Below are positions 17,097-25,872 of a stretch of 64,000 nucleotides of DNA, piece after piece. A model generated the notes under the pieces. It was given only the letters and a program-made list of their open reading frames with translations, searched no databases and was not told where the DNA came from. Position 1 is the stretch's first letter, and every line of letters begins with the position of its first letter. The translations under genes were made by a program, and so were the position numbers. The stretch is from Anaerolineaceae bacterium (GTDB lineage: Bacteria > Chloroflexota > Anaerolineae > Aggregatilineales > Phototrophicaceae): the NCBI GenBank assembly GCA_016124855.1, contig WGMX01000038.1:1-64000 (forward strand). Direction: 5' to 3'.

Positions 17097-19160
17097 ATGC
17101 CTCAAAATCTATGGAACCCTGACGAAGCCAGCCGCCTGCCTGACCTCGATGGTTTGGTTTACCGTAGCAATATCCTCGGACGGGATCGGGCGGTCGTCAA
17201 TATCTATGGTGGCAATACCAGCGCCAAAATCATGATGACCGATCACGTCGGTCGCCAAGTCGAAGTGCTGGCGGTTAAAGCCTCTGGCTCGGATATTTTC
17301 GATATCAAAGAAAAAGGTTTCGCCCTCCTTAAAATGGATGAGGTGATGCCCCTGTTCCAACGCGACAAAATGACCGATGAAGAAATGGTCGAGTATCTGA
17401 ACCGCACGGTTTTTGAACAAGGTCGTCCACGCCAGAGCATTGAAACCCTACTTCATGCTTTTGTTCCATTTAAACATGTTGACCATACGCATCCTGACGC
17501 GGTGATTAGTGTGGCCTGTGCGCCCGATGGCGAACAAGCCGCGCGTGCTGTTTATGGCAGCCGCATGGCATGGGTTCCCTATATCAAGCCCGGTTTCACC
17601 CTGAGTAAGTGGATTGGTCAGCAGGTCATTGATAACCCGGGCATCGAATGTGTGGTCATGGGCAAGCACGGTTTGGTCACATGGGCGGATAACTCCAAAG
17701 CTTGCTACGACAAGAGCATCGAAATGATCCAAGTGGCTGAAGATTACGTTGCCGACAAACGCAAGGGCAAAAAGGTTTTCGGTGACTTAATCGTCAAACC
17801 ACTTTCGGCAGACGAACGTAAATCCATGATGGCGGAAGTCCTGCCGATTATTCGTGGTGCGGTCAACACGACTTCATCCAATATCCTTAGCTATGACGAA
17901 AGCGAAGATGTGCTGGATATGGTTGGCGGTGGAAAGTCTCCCGAAGTCAGCCAGATGGGCGCGGCCTGCCCTGACCACTTGGTACACGTCAAACGTCAAC
18001 CATTGTTCATCGACTGGAAGCCCGAAGAGGGCATTGACGCACTCAAGCAGCGTTTGCCCGAAGCCGTCAAAGCCTACCAAGAACGTTATGTGGAATACTT
18101 TGAACGTTCCAAAGAACCCGGCGATGTCCTCGGTAATCCAGCCCCTCGTGTGATCTTGATTCCCGGTTTGGGTATGGTCAACACGGGCAAAGATGCCATG
18201 AATGCCGATGTCAGCCGCCAGTTGTATCACCGCGCCATCAATGTGATTGGTGGCAGCGAGGCACTCGGTGGTTTCGTCAGTTTGACGGAAAAAGAAGCCT
18301 ACGACATCGAATATTGGCCTCTGGAACTTTATAAACTCCGGCTTGCACCCCCTCCACGAGATTACGCGGGTAAGGTTGTGTTGATTACCGGTGCAGCCAG
18401 CGGTATTGGTCGTGCGACCGCTTACCGTCTTGCTGCCGATGGCGCGCACATCGTCGTCAGCGATATTAACGAAGCGGGCGGTGCTGAAACCGTCGCTGAG
18501 ATCACCAAGAAATATGGCTTCAAACGGGCCGTTTTTGTCAAAACCGATGTGACCAGCGAATCCGCAGTCATCGACAGCTTCAAGCAGGCGATTTTAGCCT
18601 ACGGTGGTGTTGATATTGTAGTCAACAACGCCGGTATTGCCGGCGGCGCGAATATTGAAGACACCACCTTAGCCATGTGGCAGAAGAATATCGACATTCT
18701 TGCGACTGGATACTTCCTCGTCGCCCGTGAATCTTTTAAACTCCTGAAACAGCAGGGCGTGGGCGGTTCGATGGTCTTTGTTTGCAGCAAGAACAGCATC
18801 GCCCCCGGTAAAGGCGCGGTCGCTTACAGCGCAGCCAAAGCCGCTGAACTCCATATTGCCCGTTCACTTGCTGAAGAAGGCGGCGCATTTAACATCCGTG
18901 TCAACTCGGTACTGCCGGACGGCGTTATTCGCGGCAGCAGTATTTGGGACAGCCAGTGGAAAGAAGCCCGCGCCAAGCAGTACGGTGTGAAGACCGAAGA
19001 CCTCAACGACTTTTACAAGCAGCGTAACACCCTCAAAGTTGAAATCCTGCCAGAAGATATTGCTGAAGCGATTGCCTTCCTCGGAGGACCACGCGCCGCC
19101 AAGACCACCGGCGCAGTCTTGACCGTTGATGGCGGCGTTCCGGTCGCTTACGTACGGTAA
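17097..19160 (+). CDS. rhaEW: Bifunctional rhamnulose-1-phosphate aldolase / lactaldehyde dehydrogenase
   Basis: A 687-residue fusion. Residues 1 to about 410 are a class II aldolase-like domain with likely catalytic Glu116 and zinc ligands His130, His132 and His191 (HVDHTHPD and KHGLVTW). Residues about 425-687 are an SDR with TGAASGIG at 431-438, NNAG, YSAAK and a C-terminal VDGG. The family cleaves L-rhamnulose-1-phosphate to DHAP and L-lactaldehyde and oxidises lactaldehyde to L-lactate. It is the first gene of the plus-strand cluster, with rhamnulokinase next, which supports the assignment. Confidence 0.9.
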   Translation: MPQNLWNPDEASRLPDLDGLVYRSNILGRDRAVVNIYGGNTSAKIMMTDHVGRQVEVLAVKASGSDIFDIKEKGFALLKMDEVMPLFQRDKMTDEEMVEYLNRTVFEQGRPRQSIETLLHAFVPFKHVDHTHPDAVISVACAPDGEQAARAVYGSRMAWVPYIKPGFTLSKWIGQQVIDNPGIECVVMGKHGLVTWADNSKACYDKSIEMIQVAEDYVADKRKGKKVFGDLIVKPLSADERKSMMAEVLPIIRGAVNTTSSNILSYDESEDVLDMVGGGKSPEVSQMGAACPDHLVHVKRQPLFIDWKPEEGIDALKQRLPEAVKAYQERYVEYFERSKEPGDVLGNPAPRVILIPGLGMVNTGKDAMNADVSRQLYHRAINVIGGSEALGGFVSLTEKEAYDIEYWPLELYKLRLAPPPRDYAGKVVLITGAASGIGRATAYRLAADGAHIVVSDINEAGGAETVAEITKKYGFKRAVFVKTDVTSESAVIDSFKQAILAYGGVDIVVNNAGIAGGANIEDTTLAMWQKNIDILATGYFLVARESFKLLKQQGVGGSMVFVCSKNSIAPGKGAVAYSAAKAAELHIARSLAEEGGAFNIRVNSVLPDGVIRGSSIWDSQWKEARAKQYGVKTEDLNDFYKQRNTLKVEILPEDIAEAIAFLGGPRAAKTTGAVLTVDGGVPVAYVR

Positions 19161-19166
19161 AGAAAC

Positions 19167-19193
19167 AAGGGGTTTGTCTCCGGCAAACCCCTT
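19167..19193 (+). terminator. Hairpin between rhaEW and rhaB
   Basis: AAGGGGTTTG and CAAACCCCTT form a perfect 10-bp stem with a 7-base loop, six bases after the rhaEW stop. The tail TCACTC is poor in T, so it is more likely an attenuating or mRNA-stabilising hairpin than a full terminator. Confidence 0.55.
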
Positions 19194-19290
19194 TCACTCA
19201 AAACACGTTACAATTACAGTGGGTACGAATATATCGTGCCATTGGCTCAATTTTAGAAATATTTATCTCTTTTATTGATACAGGTTTTTG

Positions 19291-20730
19291 ATGACTCCTC
19301 AACGTGTTATTGCTATTGATTTCGGTGCTGAGTCCGGGCGGGTGATGCAGGTCGGCTATAACGGCAGCAGCTTGCATATCGAAGAACTTCATCGTTTTGC
19401 CAACACACCTGTTACCGCAAATGGCACACTCTATTGGGATGCGCTGCGCCTGTACCACGACATTTTGGTCGGTGTGAAAATGGCTGCGCCTAACGTCGCC
19501 TCAATGGGCATTGATACGTGGGGTGTGGATTACGCCTTTCTTGACCGCGATGGTCGCTTACTCGCCAATCCTGTCCATTACCGTGATAAGAGCTGGGAAG
19601 GCATGATGGATTGGGTGTTCGAGCGCATCCCGCGCCGTGAACTTTACCAACGTACCGGCTTACAACTGATTCCGGTCAATGGTGTCTGGCGCTTAGCAAG
19701 CCTTGCCAAGAATAACAGTCCACTGCTTGAAATGGCACATACCTATCTGACCATCGCTGACTTATTCAATTACTGGTTGAGTGGTAGCAAGACCTGCGAG
19801 TTCACCCATGCCAGTACACACCAGATCTATAACCCGCACTCCGGTAATTGGGATTTTGATTTATTAGGCAAACTTGGCGTTCCAACGGATATGTTTGGGG
19901 AGATTGTGCCACCGGGAAGCCGTTTGGGTACACACAACGGTATTCCGGTAATTGCCCCTGCCACGCATGACACGGGCAGCGCAGTTGTGGCTGTACCAAC
20001 CACCACCGAAGATTATGCCTATATCAGCAGCGGCACATGGAGTTTGCTGGGCTTAGAACTACCACATCCAGTGATTAATGATGCGGCCTATGAGGCTAAT
20101 GCCACTAATGAAGGTGGCACTGACGGGCAGTGGCGCTTCCTCAAAAACATTGCGGGCATGTGGTTAGTGCAGCAGTGCCGTGCCACATGGGCTGCCGCTG
20201 GACAAGTTTATGAATATGCCGAACTCGCTCAAATGGCAGAACAAGCTGCCGCTTTCCGCACCTTTATTGATCCCGATGATACTGATTTCTATCAGCCGGG
20301 TGATATGCCGACTGCCATCCGTCATTTCTGTGAACGCACTCAGCAGCATGTTCCGGTTAACGTCGGTTCAATGACGCGTGTCATTTATGAAAGCCTCGCG
20401 ATGAAGTACCGCTATGTACTAGAGCAGTTGTGCCGTGTCGCCGGTCGCAAAGCCGAAGTCGTCCATATTATTGGTGGCGGGTCACGTAACGCACTCCTTT
20501 GCCAGATGACTGCCGATTGCACCGGACGGCGAGTGATTGCCGGGCCAGCCGAAGCAACCGCGCTCGGTAATGCCATTGTGCAGTTGGTGGCGTTGGGTGA
20601 ATTCAAAGATGTTGCCGAAGCGCGAACGCTCTTGAGCACAGGTGAAGGCATGGTGACCTACGAGCCGCGCAACACCGCCGCATGGGATGATGCCTACGAA
20701 CGCTTCTTAAAGATTTTGACGGTGAAATAG
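19291..20730 (+). CDS. rhaB: Rhamnulokinase
   Basis: A 479-residue FGGY-type sugar kinase that phosphorylates L-rhamnulose at O-1 with ATP. The N-terminal phosphate loop reads DFGAESGRV near residue 9. GIDTWGVDYA near residue 75 and HDTGSAV near residue 230 are typical of rhamnulokinases, and FLKNIAGMW and GGGSRN complete the ATP side. The ATG at 19291 is preferred over a TTG one codon earlier. Pairing with rhaEW makes a rhamnose pathway much likelier than fucose or xylulose. Confidence 0.9.
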   Translation: MTPQRVIAIDFGAESGRVMQVGYNGSSLHIEELHRFANTPVTANGTLYWDALRLYHDILVGVKMAAPNVASMGIDTWGVDYAFLDRDGRLLANPVHYRDKSWEGMMDWVFERIPRRELYQRTGLQLIPVNGVWRLASLAKNNSPLLEMAHTYLTIADLFNYWLSGSKTCEFTHASTHQIYNPHSGNWDFDLLGKLGVPTDMFGEIVPPGSRLGTHNGIPVIAPATHDTGSAVVAVPTTTEDYAYISSGTWSLLGLELPHPVINDAAYEANATNEGGTDGQWRFLKNIAGMWLVQQCRATWAAAGQVYEYAELAQMAEQAAAFRTFIDPDDTDFYQPGDMPTAIRHFCERTQQHVPVNVGSMTRVIYESLAMKYRYVLEQLCRVAGRKAEVVHIIGGGSRNALLCQMTADCTGRRVIAGPAEATALGNAIVQLVALGEFKDVAEARTLLSTGEGMVTYEPRNTAAWDDAYERFLKILTVK

Positions 20731-20734
20731 CGTG
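20715..20734. repeat. Left copy of a duplication flanking an inserted gene
   Basis: Twenty bases covering the end of rhaB recur with one mismatch at 21131-21150, 416 bases later. The right copy contains the GTG start of the cupin gene. The pattern implies that a segment with a small membrane-protein gene was inserted with duplication of the rhaB end. Confidence 0.7.
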
Positions 20735-20758
20735 TTCCGTTAATTAGGAGAGACGTTC

Positions 20759-21115
20759 ATGTCAAGTTCTTCCATATCAAAACCGGAACGCGGTGGATGT
20801 CTAAGCTGGTGGTTAGGTGTATCAGTTGTAGTTTTTATCTTGGCATTAGTATCGTACTTTGCAATAGGAGTTCGGGGAAGCCAAGCTGTTCTGGTTATAG
20901 GTATTATATGGTCTGTAGTTTGCTTGATTGCCCTTTACGGGATTTACAAGTGGAAACGATGGGGTGTGTATAGCTTTATTATTGTCAATGTTGTCGGACT
21001 TATATTGAATAGCATTGCAAATGGATCCCTATCAATTTTTTCGATTATATTGACAACAGTTGAGGTTATTGTTCTTTTGTACGTAGTTAGAAATAAGTGG
21101 AAAGTATTTGATTAA
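20759..21115 (+). CDS. Small membrane protein of unknown function
   Basis: A 118-residue protein with a short cytosolic tail and three or four hydrophobic spans (about residues 17-38, 42-62, 66-86 and 93-110). A good GGAGAG ribosome-binding site precedes the ATG. I do not recognise the family. Its A/T-rich codon use differs from its neighbours and it interrupts the rhaB-cupin junction between two copies of a 20-base repeat, so it looks acquired. Its role, if any, in the rha operon is unclear. Confidence 0.7.
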   Translation: MSSSSISKPERGGCLSWWLGVSVVVFILALVSYFAIGVRGSQAVLVIGIIWSVVCLIALYGIYKWKRWGVYSFIIVNVVGLILNSIANGSLSIFSIILTTVEVIVLLYVVRNKWKVFD

Positions 21116-21130
21116 TTACGTCTTGGAAAG

Positions 21131-21150
21131 TTTGACGGTGAAATAACGTG
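21131..21150. repeat. Right copy of the duplication flanking an inserted gene
   Basis: Matches 20715-20734 at 19 of 20 positions, with weaker similarity extending about 16 bases to the left. It ends in GTG, the likely start codon of the cupin gene. In the left copy the same bases give the rhaB stop codon followed one base later by GTG, so the two genes were probably adjacent before insertion. Confidence 0.7.
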
Positions 21151-21477
21151 GAAATTCCGGCGCATCCGTTTCACACAACTGATTGGACGACAGTCGAAAA
21201 GACCTTTCACAAAGGTGAGACAGGTCAAGCCACTTGGCAAACCCTCATGCTCGGCGCAATTCGCATTCGCAAAGTCGAGTATTCTGCGGGTTATTTAGCC
21301 GATCATTGGTGCAGCAAGGGACACGTCATCTTGTGTTTGGAAGGTGAAATGCAAACCGAACTTCAAGATGGACGTGTTTTCACTCTTAAGAGCGGAATGA
21401 CGTATCAAGTGGGCGATAACGCGGAGGCACATCGTTCTTCGACTGAGGGTGGATGCAAACTGTTTATCGTCGATTAA
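21148..21477 (+). CDS. Cupin-fold protein with DHWC motif
   Basis: A 109-residue single-domain cupin. The metal-binding-like region reads ADHWCSKGHV, followed by the strand pattern LEGEMQTELQDG and SGMTYQV. It resembles the small 'DHCW motif' cupins of unknown function. It starts at GTG within the duplicated repeat. Its position in the rha cluster suggests a role as a sugar mutarotase-like or sensing protein, but that is inference only. Confidence 0.75.
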   Translation: MEIPAHPFHTTDWTTVEKTFHKGETGQATWQTLMLGAIRIRKVEYSAGYLADHWCSKGHVILCLEGEMQTELQDGRVFTLKSGMTYQVGDNAEAHRSSTEGGCKLFIVD

Positions 21478-21518
21478 ATCGTCTGGCAAGAACTATTTAT
21501 ATTCAGGGTCAACGGCTT

Positions 21519-22562
21519 ATGGCTGAATACGACAACCGTTCTGCTTATGTCAAATCTCCGTGGCAGTTTGAAGTGCGCGATAATCCTGTGCCTGCGCCCA
21601 ATGCGGGGCAACTGCTGATTGAGATCAAAGCCTGCGGCATATGCGGTACTGATCTCCATATCTCTGACCGGACAGCCAATTATTGGCAGCCTTTTGGACA
21701 TGAAGTTTCAGGTGTCGTCAAAGCTGTAGGTGAGGGTGTCCCCCTTTTCAAAGTGGGTGATCGCGTTGCAGTGGATAGTTCAGCACCTTGTGGTGTTTGC
21801 GAGACTTGTGCGCCACCACCGCTAGGACGTGGACGACCTGACCTTTGCACCACAACCTTAAGCTACTGGTTATCCATAACGATGGGTTTTGGTCAACTCC
21901 TGCTGACTCCCCATCAATTGGTTGTGCCGATTCCCGACTCGATGCCCTTTGATGTTGCGTCATTATGTGAACCTTTGGGAGTTTGTATTGATCTGGTGCA
22001 GGCTGCTCAGGTCGAAATTGGCGATCATGTGCTGGTGATTGGCCCCGGCCCATTGGGTTTGGGAGCGATTGCTCTGGCGAAACGGGCAGGCGCGGCGCAC
22101 ATCTATACCGCCGGACGTTCGACTTCTTCAGCCCGTATGGATGCAGCTATGGCGCTCGGAACAGACACATTTATTTCCATCGACAAAACGCCGCTCACCG
22201 AATATAACTTCGGCAAACGCAAGCCAGATAAAATTCTCGTCACAGCACCGCCAGATAATCTGCCTGCTGCCATTCATGTCGCAGCACAGGGCGGCATCAT
22301 CAGCTATATCGGTATTGCCGACGATGACTCTAAACACATCACTTTTGATGCCGATGCAATGCATTTTCGCAAAATATCTATTCGCCCATCTCATGCTGCA
22401 CCCGGTACACACGCCGCAGAGAGTATCCGCTTGTTACAAACTGAACCGATGCTCGGAACAACCTTGATTTCCCACCACTTTGGCTTGGAGGACATCGAGC
22501 AAGCCATGTTTACCGCGCGTGATAACCGTATTACTGCCAAGAAAGTGATTGTGGTCGTATGA
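21519..22562 (+). CDS. Zinc-dependent alcohol dehydrogenase (MDR family)
   Basis: A 347-residue medium-chain dehydrogenase. The catalytic zinc motif CGICGTDLH is followed by GHEVSG. The structural zinc lobe is present but unusual: CGVCETC is followed by a proline-rich insert before the fourth cysteine. The Rossmann motif GPGPLGLGAI lies near residue 170. The start is set at the ATG at 21519 because the longer frame overlaps the cupin gene. It overlaps the next gene by ATGA, so the two are translationally coupled. Probably it oxidises a polyol or sugar, or handles lactaldehyde. Confidence 0.85.
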   Translation: MAEYDNRSAYVKSPWQFEVRDNPVPAPNAGQLLIEIKACGICGTDLHISDRTANYWQPFGHEVSGVVKAVGEGVPLFKVGDRVAVDSSAPCGVCETCAPPPLGRGRPDLCTTTLSYWLSITMGFGQLLLTPHQLVVPIPDSMPFDVASLCEPLGVCIDLVQAAQVEIGDHVLVIGPGPLGLGAIALAKRAGAAHIYTAGRSTSSARMDAAMALGTDTFISIDKTPLTEYNFGKRKPDKILVTAPPDNLPAAIHVAAQGGIISYIGIADDDSKHITFDADAMHFRKISIRPSHAAPGTHAAESIRLLQTEPMLGTTLISHHFGLEDIEQAMFTARDNRITAKKVIVVV

Positions 22563-23230
22563 ATTCACCCTTACTGATTGATCTCAGTCATACTGTCGAA
22601 GATGGGCTGATTACCTACAAAGGTTTACCTGCACCCATCATTTGTGATTATCTCAGCCGCGAAGCCTCACGTAAGGTTTATGCCGAAGGCACAGAGTTCC
22701 AAATCGGCAAAGTCGAGATGGTATCCAACACTGGCACTTATCTAGATTCGCCTTTTCACCGTTTTGCGGATGGCAAAGACCTCTCCGATTTGTCATTGGA
22801 GCAGCTGGCATATTTGGATGCGGTATTCATTCATGTACCTGAAAACAACGGGCGAATCATAGATGAAATCTCGTTCGCCAACCTCAATGTACGCGGCAAA
22901 GCGGTGCTGATTCACACGGGTTGGGCGAAACACTGGAAAACCGACCAGTATTTCGAAGGGCATCCTTATCTGACGGAAGGCGCAGCGAATGTCTTGAAAT
23001 CAGGCGGCGCGACCTTAGTCGGCATAGATACCTACAACATTGACGATATTACCGACGGTCGCCGTCCTGTGCATACGGTCTTGTTGGGTGCGGATATTCT
23101 GATCGTCGAGCATATGTGTAATATGGAAGCGATTCCGGATAATCGTCCTTTGCGCTTCTATGCCGTTCCAGTGAAGGTCAAAGGCTTCGGAACGTTTCCA
23201 GTGCGGGCATTTGTCGCTGTGGATAATTAA
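22559..23230 (+). CDS. Cyclase-family hydrolase with altered metal motif
   Basis: A 223-residue protein of the cyclase/arylformamidase-like family, whose members hydrolyse amides or lactones using a metal bound by HxGTHxDxPxH. Here the motif at residues 57-67 is NTGTYLDSPFH: the first two histidines are Asn57 and Tyr61, while Asp63 and His67 remain. Activity or metal use may therefore differ. It is coupled to the zinc dehydrogenase by a four-base overlap, so it could open a lactone formed by that enzyme. That step is inference. Confidence 0.8.
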   Translation: MNSPLLIDLSHTVEDGLITYKGLPAPIICDYLSREASRKVYAEGTEFQIGKVEMVSNTGTYLDSPFHRFADGKDLSDLSLEQLAYLDAVFIHVPENNGRIIDEISFANLNVRGKAVLIHTGWAKHWKTDQYFEGHPYLTEGAANVLKSGGATLVGIDTYNIDDITDGRRPVHTVLLGADILIVEHMCNMEAIPDNRPLRFYAVPVKVKGFGTFPVRAFVAVDN

Positions 23231-23239
23231 GGGTTTTTT

Positions 23240-24754
23240 ATGACACCTATTTTAGAACTCGAAAATATCGCCAAATCCTTCCCCGGTGTGAAGGCGCTGG
23301 ATAACGTTCACTTCACTATGGAAGCGGGTGAGGTTCACGCGCTGCTTGGTGAAAACGGCGCGGGCAAATCCACCCTCATCAAAATAATTTCGGGTGTGCA
23401 TAAGCCGGATACAGGTGTCATCCGCTTCGATGGTAAGCCTGTTGTTTTCAATAACCCGCGCGAGGCGCAGGCACTCGGTATTGCGACCATTTATCAGGAA
23501 CTCAGCCTTTATCCCGAACTCACGGTTGCCGAAAATATCTTTATGGGACACGCGCCCAAACGCGGCATAGGCCCATTTAAGGTTGTGGATTGGAATACCA
23601 TCAACAACCGCGCCTATGAAATTTTAGCATCCCTCAATATTCATGATATGGATGTGCAGCGAAAAGTCGGTTCGCTTAATGTTGGCAACCGGCAGCGGGT
23701 CGAGATTGCCAAAGCGCTGTCGATCAATGCCCGCATTCTGATTATGGATGAACCAACTGCCGCGCTAACCGAAGCCGATGTTGAGCGTCTGTTTGATACT
23801 GTCCGCCTACTCAAAGAGCGCGATGTGGGCATTATCTACATCAGTCATCGGTTACAGGAAGTGTTCGAGTTAGCGGACCGTGTAACCGTTTTGCGGGATG
23901 GTCAGTACGTTAACACAAAATTGGTTAAGGACACCAGCGAACCTGACCTCGTGAGCATGATGGTCGGGCGCACGATTGATAATTTATTCCCGAAACTACC
24001 CGGTGATCCCGGCAAAACGGTGCTTGAAGTTCGCAACCTCAGCCGTGCGCCGACAACGCATAATATTTCTTTGACGGTAAGAGCTGGTGAGATTGTCGGT
24101 TTAGCCGGCTTAGTCGGTTCAGGCCGCAGCGAGTTGGCACAGGTCATCTTTGGTATTACGCCTGCTCAATCCGGCGAAATATTAGTTGACGGACAAAAAG
24201 TCAGTATCCGTGATCCACGTCAAGCGGTGAAGTTGGGCATCGCCTATGTGCCTGAAGATCGCGGAACGCAGGGACTCATCAAGCAAATGAATATCCGCGA
24301 GAATGCTTCGCTTGCAGTGTTAAGAAGTCTTTCTCGCGCCAGCTTCATCGACTTCAGCGGTGAACGCATACTGGCGAAAAATTCTATTCAGCAAATGAGT
24401 ATTCGTGCTTATAGCGCCGAGCAAATCGTCAATAAACTTTCGGGCGGCAATCAGCAAAAAGTTGTTATCAGCAAATGGTTAGCGAGCAAACCCAAATTGT
24501 TGATTATGGACGAACCCACTCGTGGAATCGACGTGGGTGCCAAATCCGAAATTCACCGTTTGATGAGCGAATTAGCGGTAAAGCAGGGGTTAGCTGTGCT
24601 GATGATCTCCAGCGAATTACCTGAGGTATTGGGAATGAGTGACCGCGTACTCGTCATGCGTGAGGGCAGCATTGCCGCTGAATTTACCCGCGAGGAAGCG
24701 ACACAGGAGCGGGTCGTAACGGCTATGATGAGTGAAACGGCTCGGGTGTCTTAA
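23240..24754 (+). CDS. Sugar ABC transporter ATPase, ribose/rhamnose type
   Basis: A 504-residue tandem ATPase of the RbsA/RhaT type. The first half has Walker A GENGAGKST, a divergent signature LNVGNRQRVEIAKAL and Walker B LIMDEPTAAL. The second half has the degenerate Walker A usual for this family (GLVGSGRSE), then LSGGNQQKV and LIMDEPTRGID. It powers the permeases at 25873-27891. Its stop overlaps the start of the FMN enzyme gene by one base (TAATG), tying that enzyme to the operon. Confidence 0.93.
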   Translation: MTPILELENIAKSFPGVKALDNVHFTMEAGEVHALLGENGAGKSTLIKIISGVHKPDTGVIRFDGKPVVFNNPREAQALGIATIYQELSLYPELTVAENIFMGHAPKRGIGPFKVVDWNTINNRAYEILASLNIHDMDVQRKVGSLNVGNRQRVEIAKALSINARILIMDEPTAALTEADVERLFDTVRLLKERDVGIIYISHRLQEVFELADRVTVLRDGQYVNTKLVKDTSEPDLVSMMVGRTIDNLFPKLPGDPGKTVLEVRNLSRAPTTHNISLTVRAGEIVGLAGLVGSGRSELAQVIFGITPAQSGEILVDGQKVSIRDPRQAVKLGIAYVPEDRGTQGLIKQMNIRENASLAVLRSLSRASFIDFSGERILAKNSIQQMSIRAYSAEQIVNKLSGGNQQKVVISKWLASKPKLLIMDEPTRGIDVGAKSEIHRLMSELAVKQGLAVLMISSELPEVLGMSDRVLVMREGSIAAEFTREEATQERVVTAMMSETARVS

Positions 24755-25842
24755 TGGATACTTCGAAGCTGCTCAACCTGCGCGAATTTGAACCGTTGGC
24801 GCGTGAACAACTCAGTCAGATGATTTTTGAGTATTACGCCAGCGGCGCTAACGATGATGTGACATTGAGTGCCAATCAATCTGCTTATCAACGTATTCTA
24901 CTGCGCCCACATATGATGACCGGTAACGCCCAGCGCAGCATGAAAACGACCGTTATTGGTCAACCGATGAATATCCCGATTCTGATTGCGCCCATGGCTT
25001 ACATGAAAATGGCGCATCCTGACGGGGAATATGCAATGGCGCGGGCGGCTCTTTCGCATAGTATCAGCATGATCGTCAGCACAACCGCTACGGTTGCATT
25101 GGAAGATGTAGCGGCGGCTGTGCCGAATGCTGCTAATTGGTTTCAGCTATATCTCTACAAAGACCGTGCTGCTGCAAGAGCACTGGTTGAACGCGCCGAG
25201 TCATGTGGTTATAAGGCGATTGTTCTGACGGTTGACCGTCCCGTTCTGGGACGGCGTGAAGCGGACATTCGAAACAATTTTGCGCTGCCTTCGAACATGG
25301 AGATTAAGAATTTTCCAGCGGAGGCCAACCGCGAGGGCGTTTCGGCCTATCATGCCCCGATATTTGAAGATAACCTGCGCTGGAGTGATGTAAGTTGGTT
25401 GAAGTCGATCACTCGTTTGCCGGTGCTGGTCAAAGGTGTGTTGCGGGGTGACGATGCCCGGCTTGCCATCGAGCGTGGTGCGGATGGCATCATTGTATCT
25501 AATCATGGCGGCAGGCAGCTTGATGGTGCGCTTGCTACGATTGACGCGCTGCCAGATGTGGTGCAAGCAGTCGATGGTGTTGTGGACGTTCTTATTGACG
25601 GCGGAATCCGGCGCGGTACGGATGTCCTCAAAGCGTTGGCACGGGGGGCGAAAGCCGTGCTGCTGGGTCGTTCACTGCTGTGGGGCTTAGCCTTGAATGG
25701 AGAAACCGGAGTAGGCCATGTGCTGGACTTGATCACACAGGAGCTTGACTTGGCGATGGCCTTGTGTGGCTGCCATTCGATTGCCGACATCACGCCGGAT
25801 TTACTGGCTGACGAGAAAAAGATTTTTCAAAATAGTGTCTAG
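24754..25842 (+). CDS. FMN-dependent alpha-hydroxy-acid oxidase/dehydrogenase (L-lactate type)
   Basis: A 362-residue TIM-barrel flavoenzyme of the LldD/lactate-oxidase family. The catalytic histidine is His251 in SNHGGRQLD, and LTVDRPVLGRRE and the phosphate-binding DGGIRRG and LLGRSLLWG segments bind FMN. It oxidises L-2-hydroxy acids to keto acids. Lying between transporter genes in a rhaEW cluster, it most likely turns the L-lactate made by RhaEW into pyruvate. Whether it uses oxygen or the electron-transport chain cannot be told from sequence. Confidence 0.88.
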   Translation: MDTSKLLNLREFEPLAREQLSQMIFEYYASGANDDVTLSANQSAYQRILLRPHMMTGNAQRSMKTTVIGQPMNIPILIAPMAYMKMAHPDGEYAMARAALSHSISMIVSTTATVALEDVAAAVPNAANWFQLYLYKDRAAARALVERAESCGYKAIVLTVDRPVLGRREADIRNNFALPSNMEIKNFPAEANREGVSAYHAPIFEDNLRWSDVSWLKSITRLPVLVKGVLRGDDARLAIERGADGIIVSNHGGRQLDGALATIDALPDVVQAVDGVVDVLIDGGIRRGTDVLKALARGAKAVLLGRSLLWGLALNGETGVGHVLDLITQELDLAMALCGCHSIADITPDLLADEKKIFQNSV

Positions 25843-25872
25843 ATAATTTTATTCGCAAGAAAGTAATGCCCT

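Noticed and set aside
17874..18449. A 191-codon antisense frame within rhaEW
   Set aside because: It lies opposite a well-conserved aldolase domain and shows no independent coding features.
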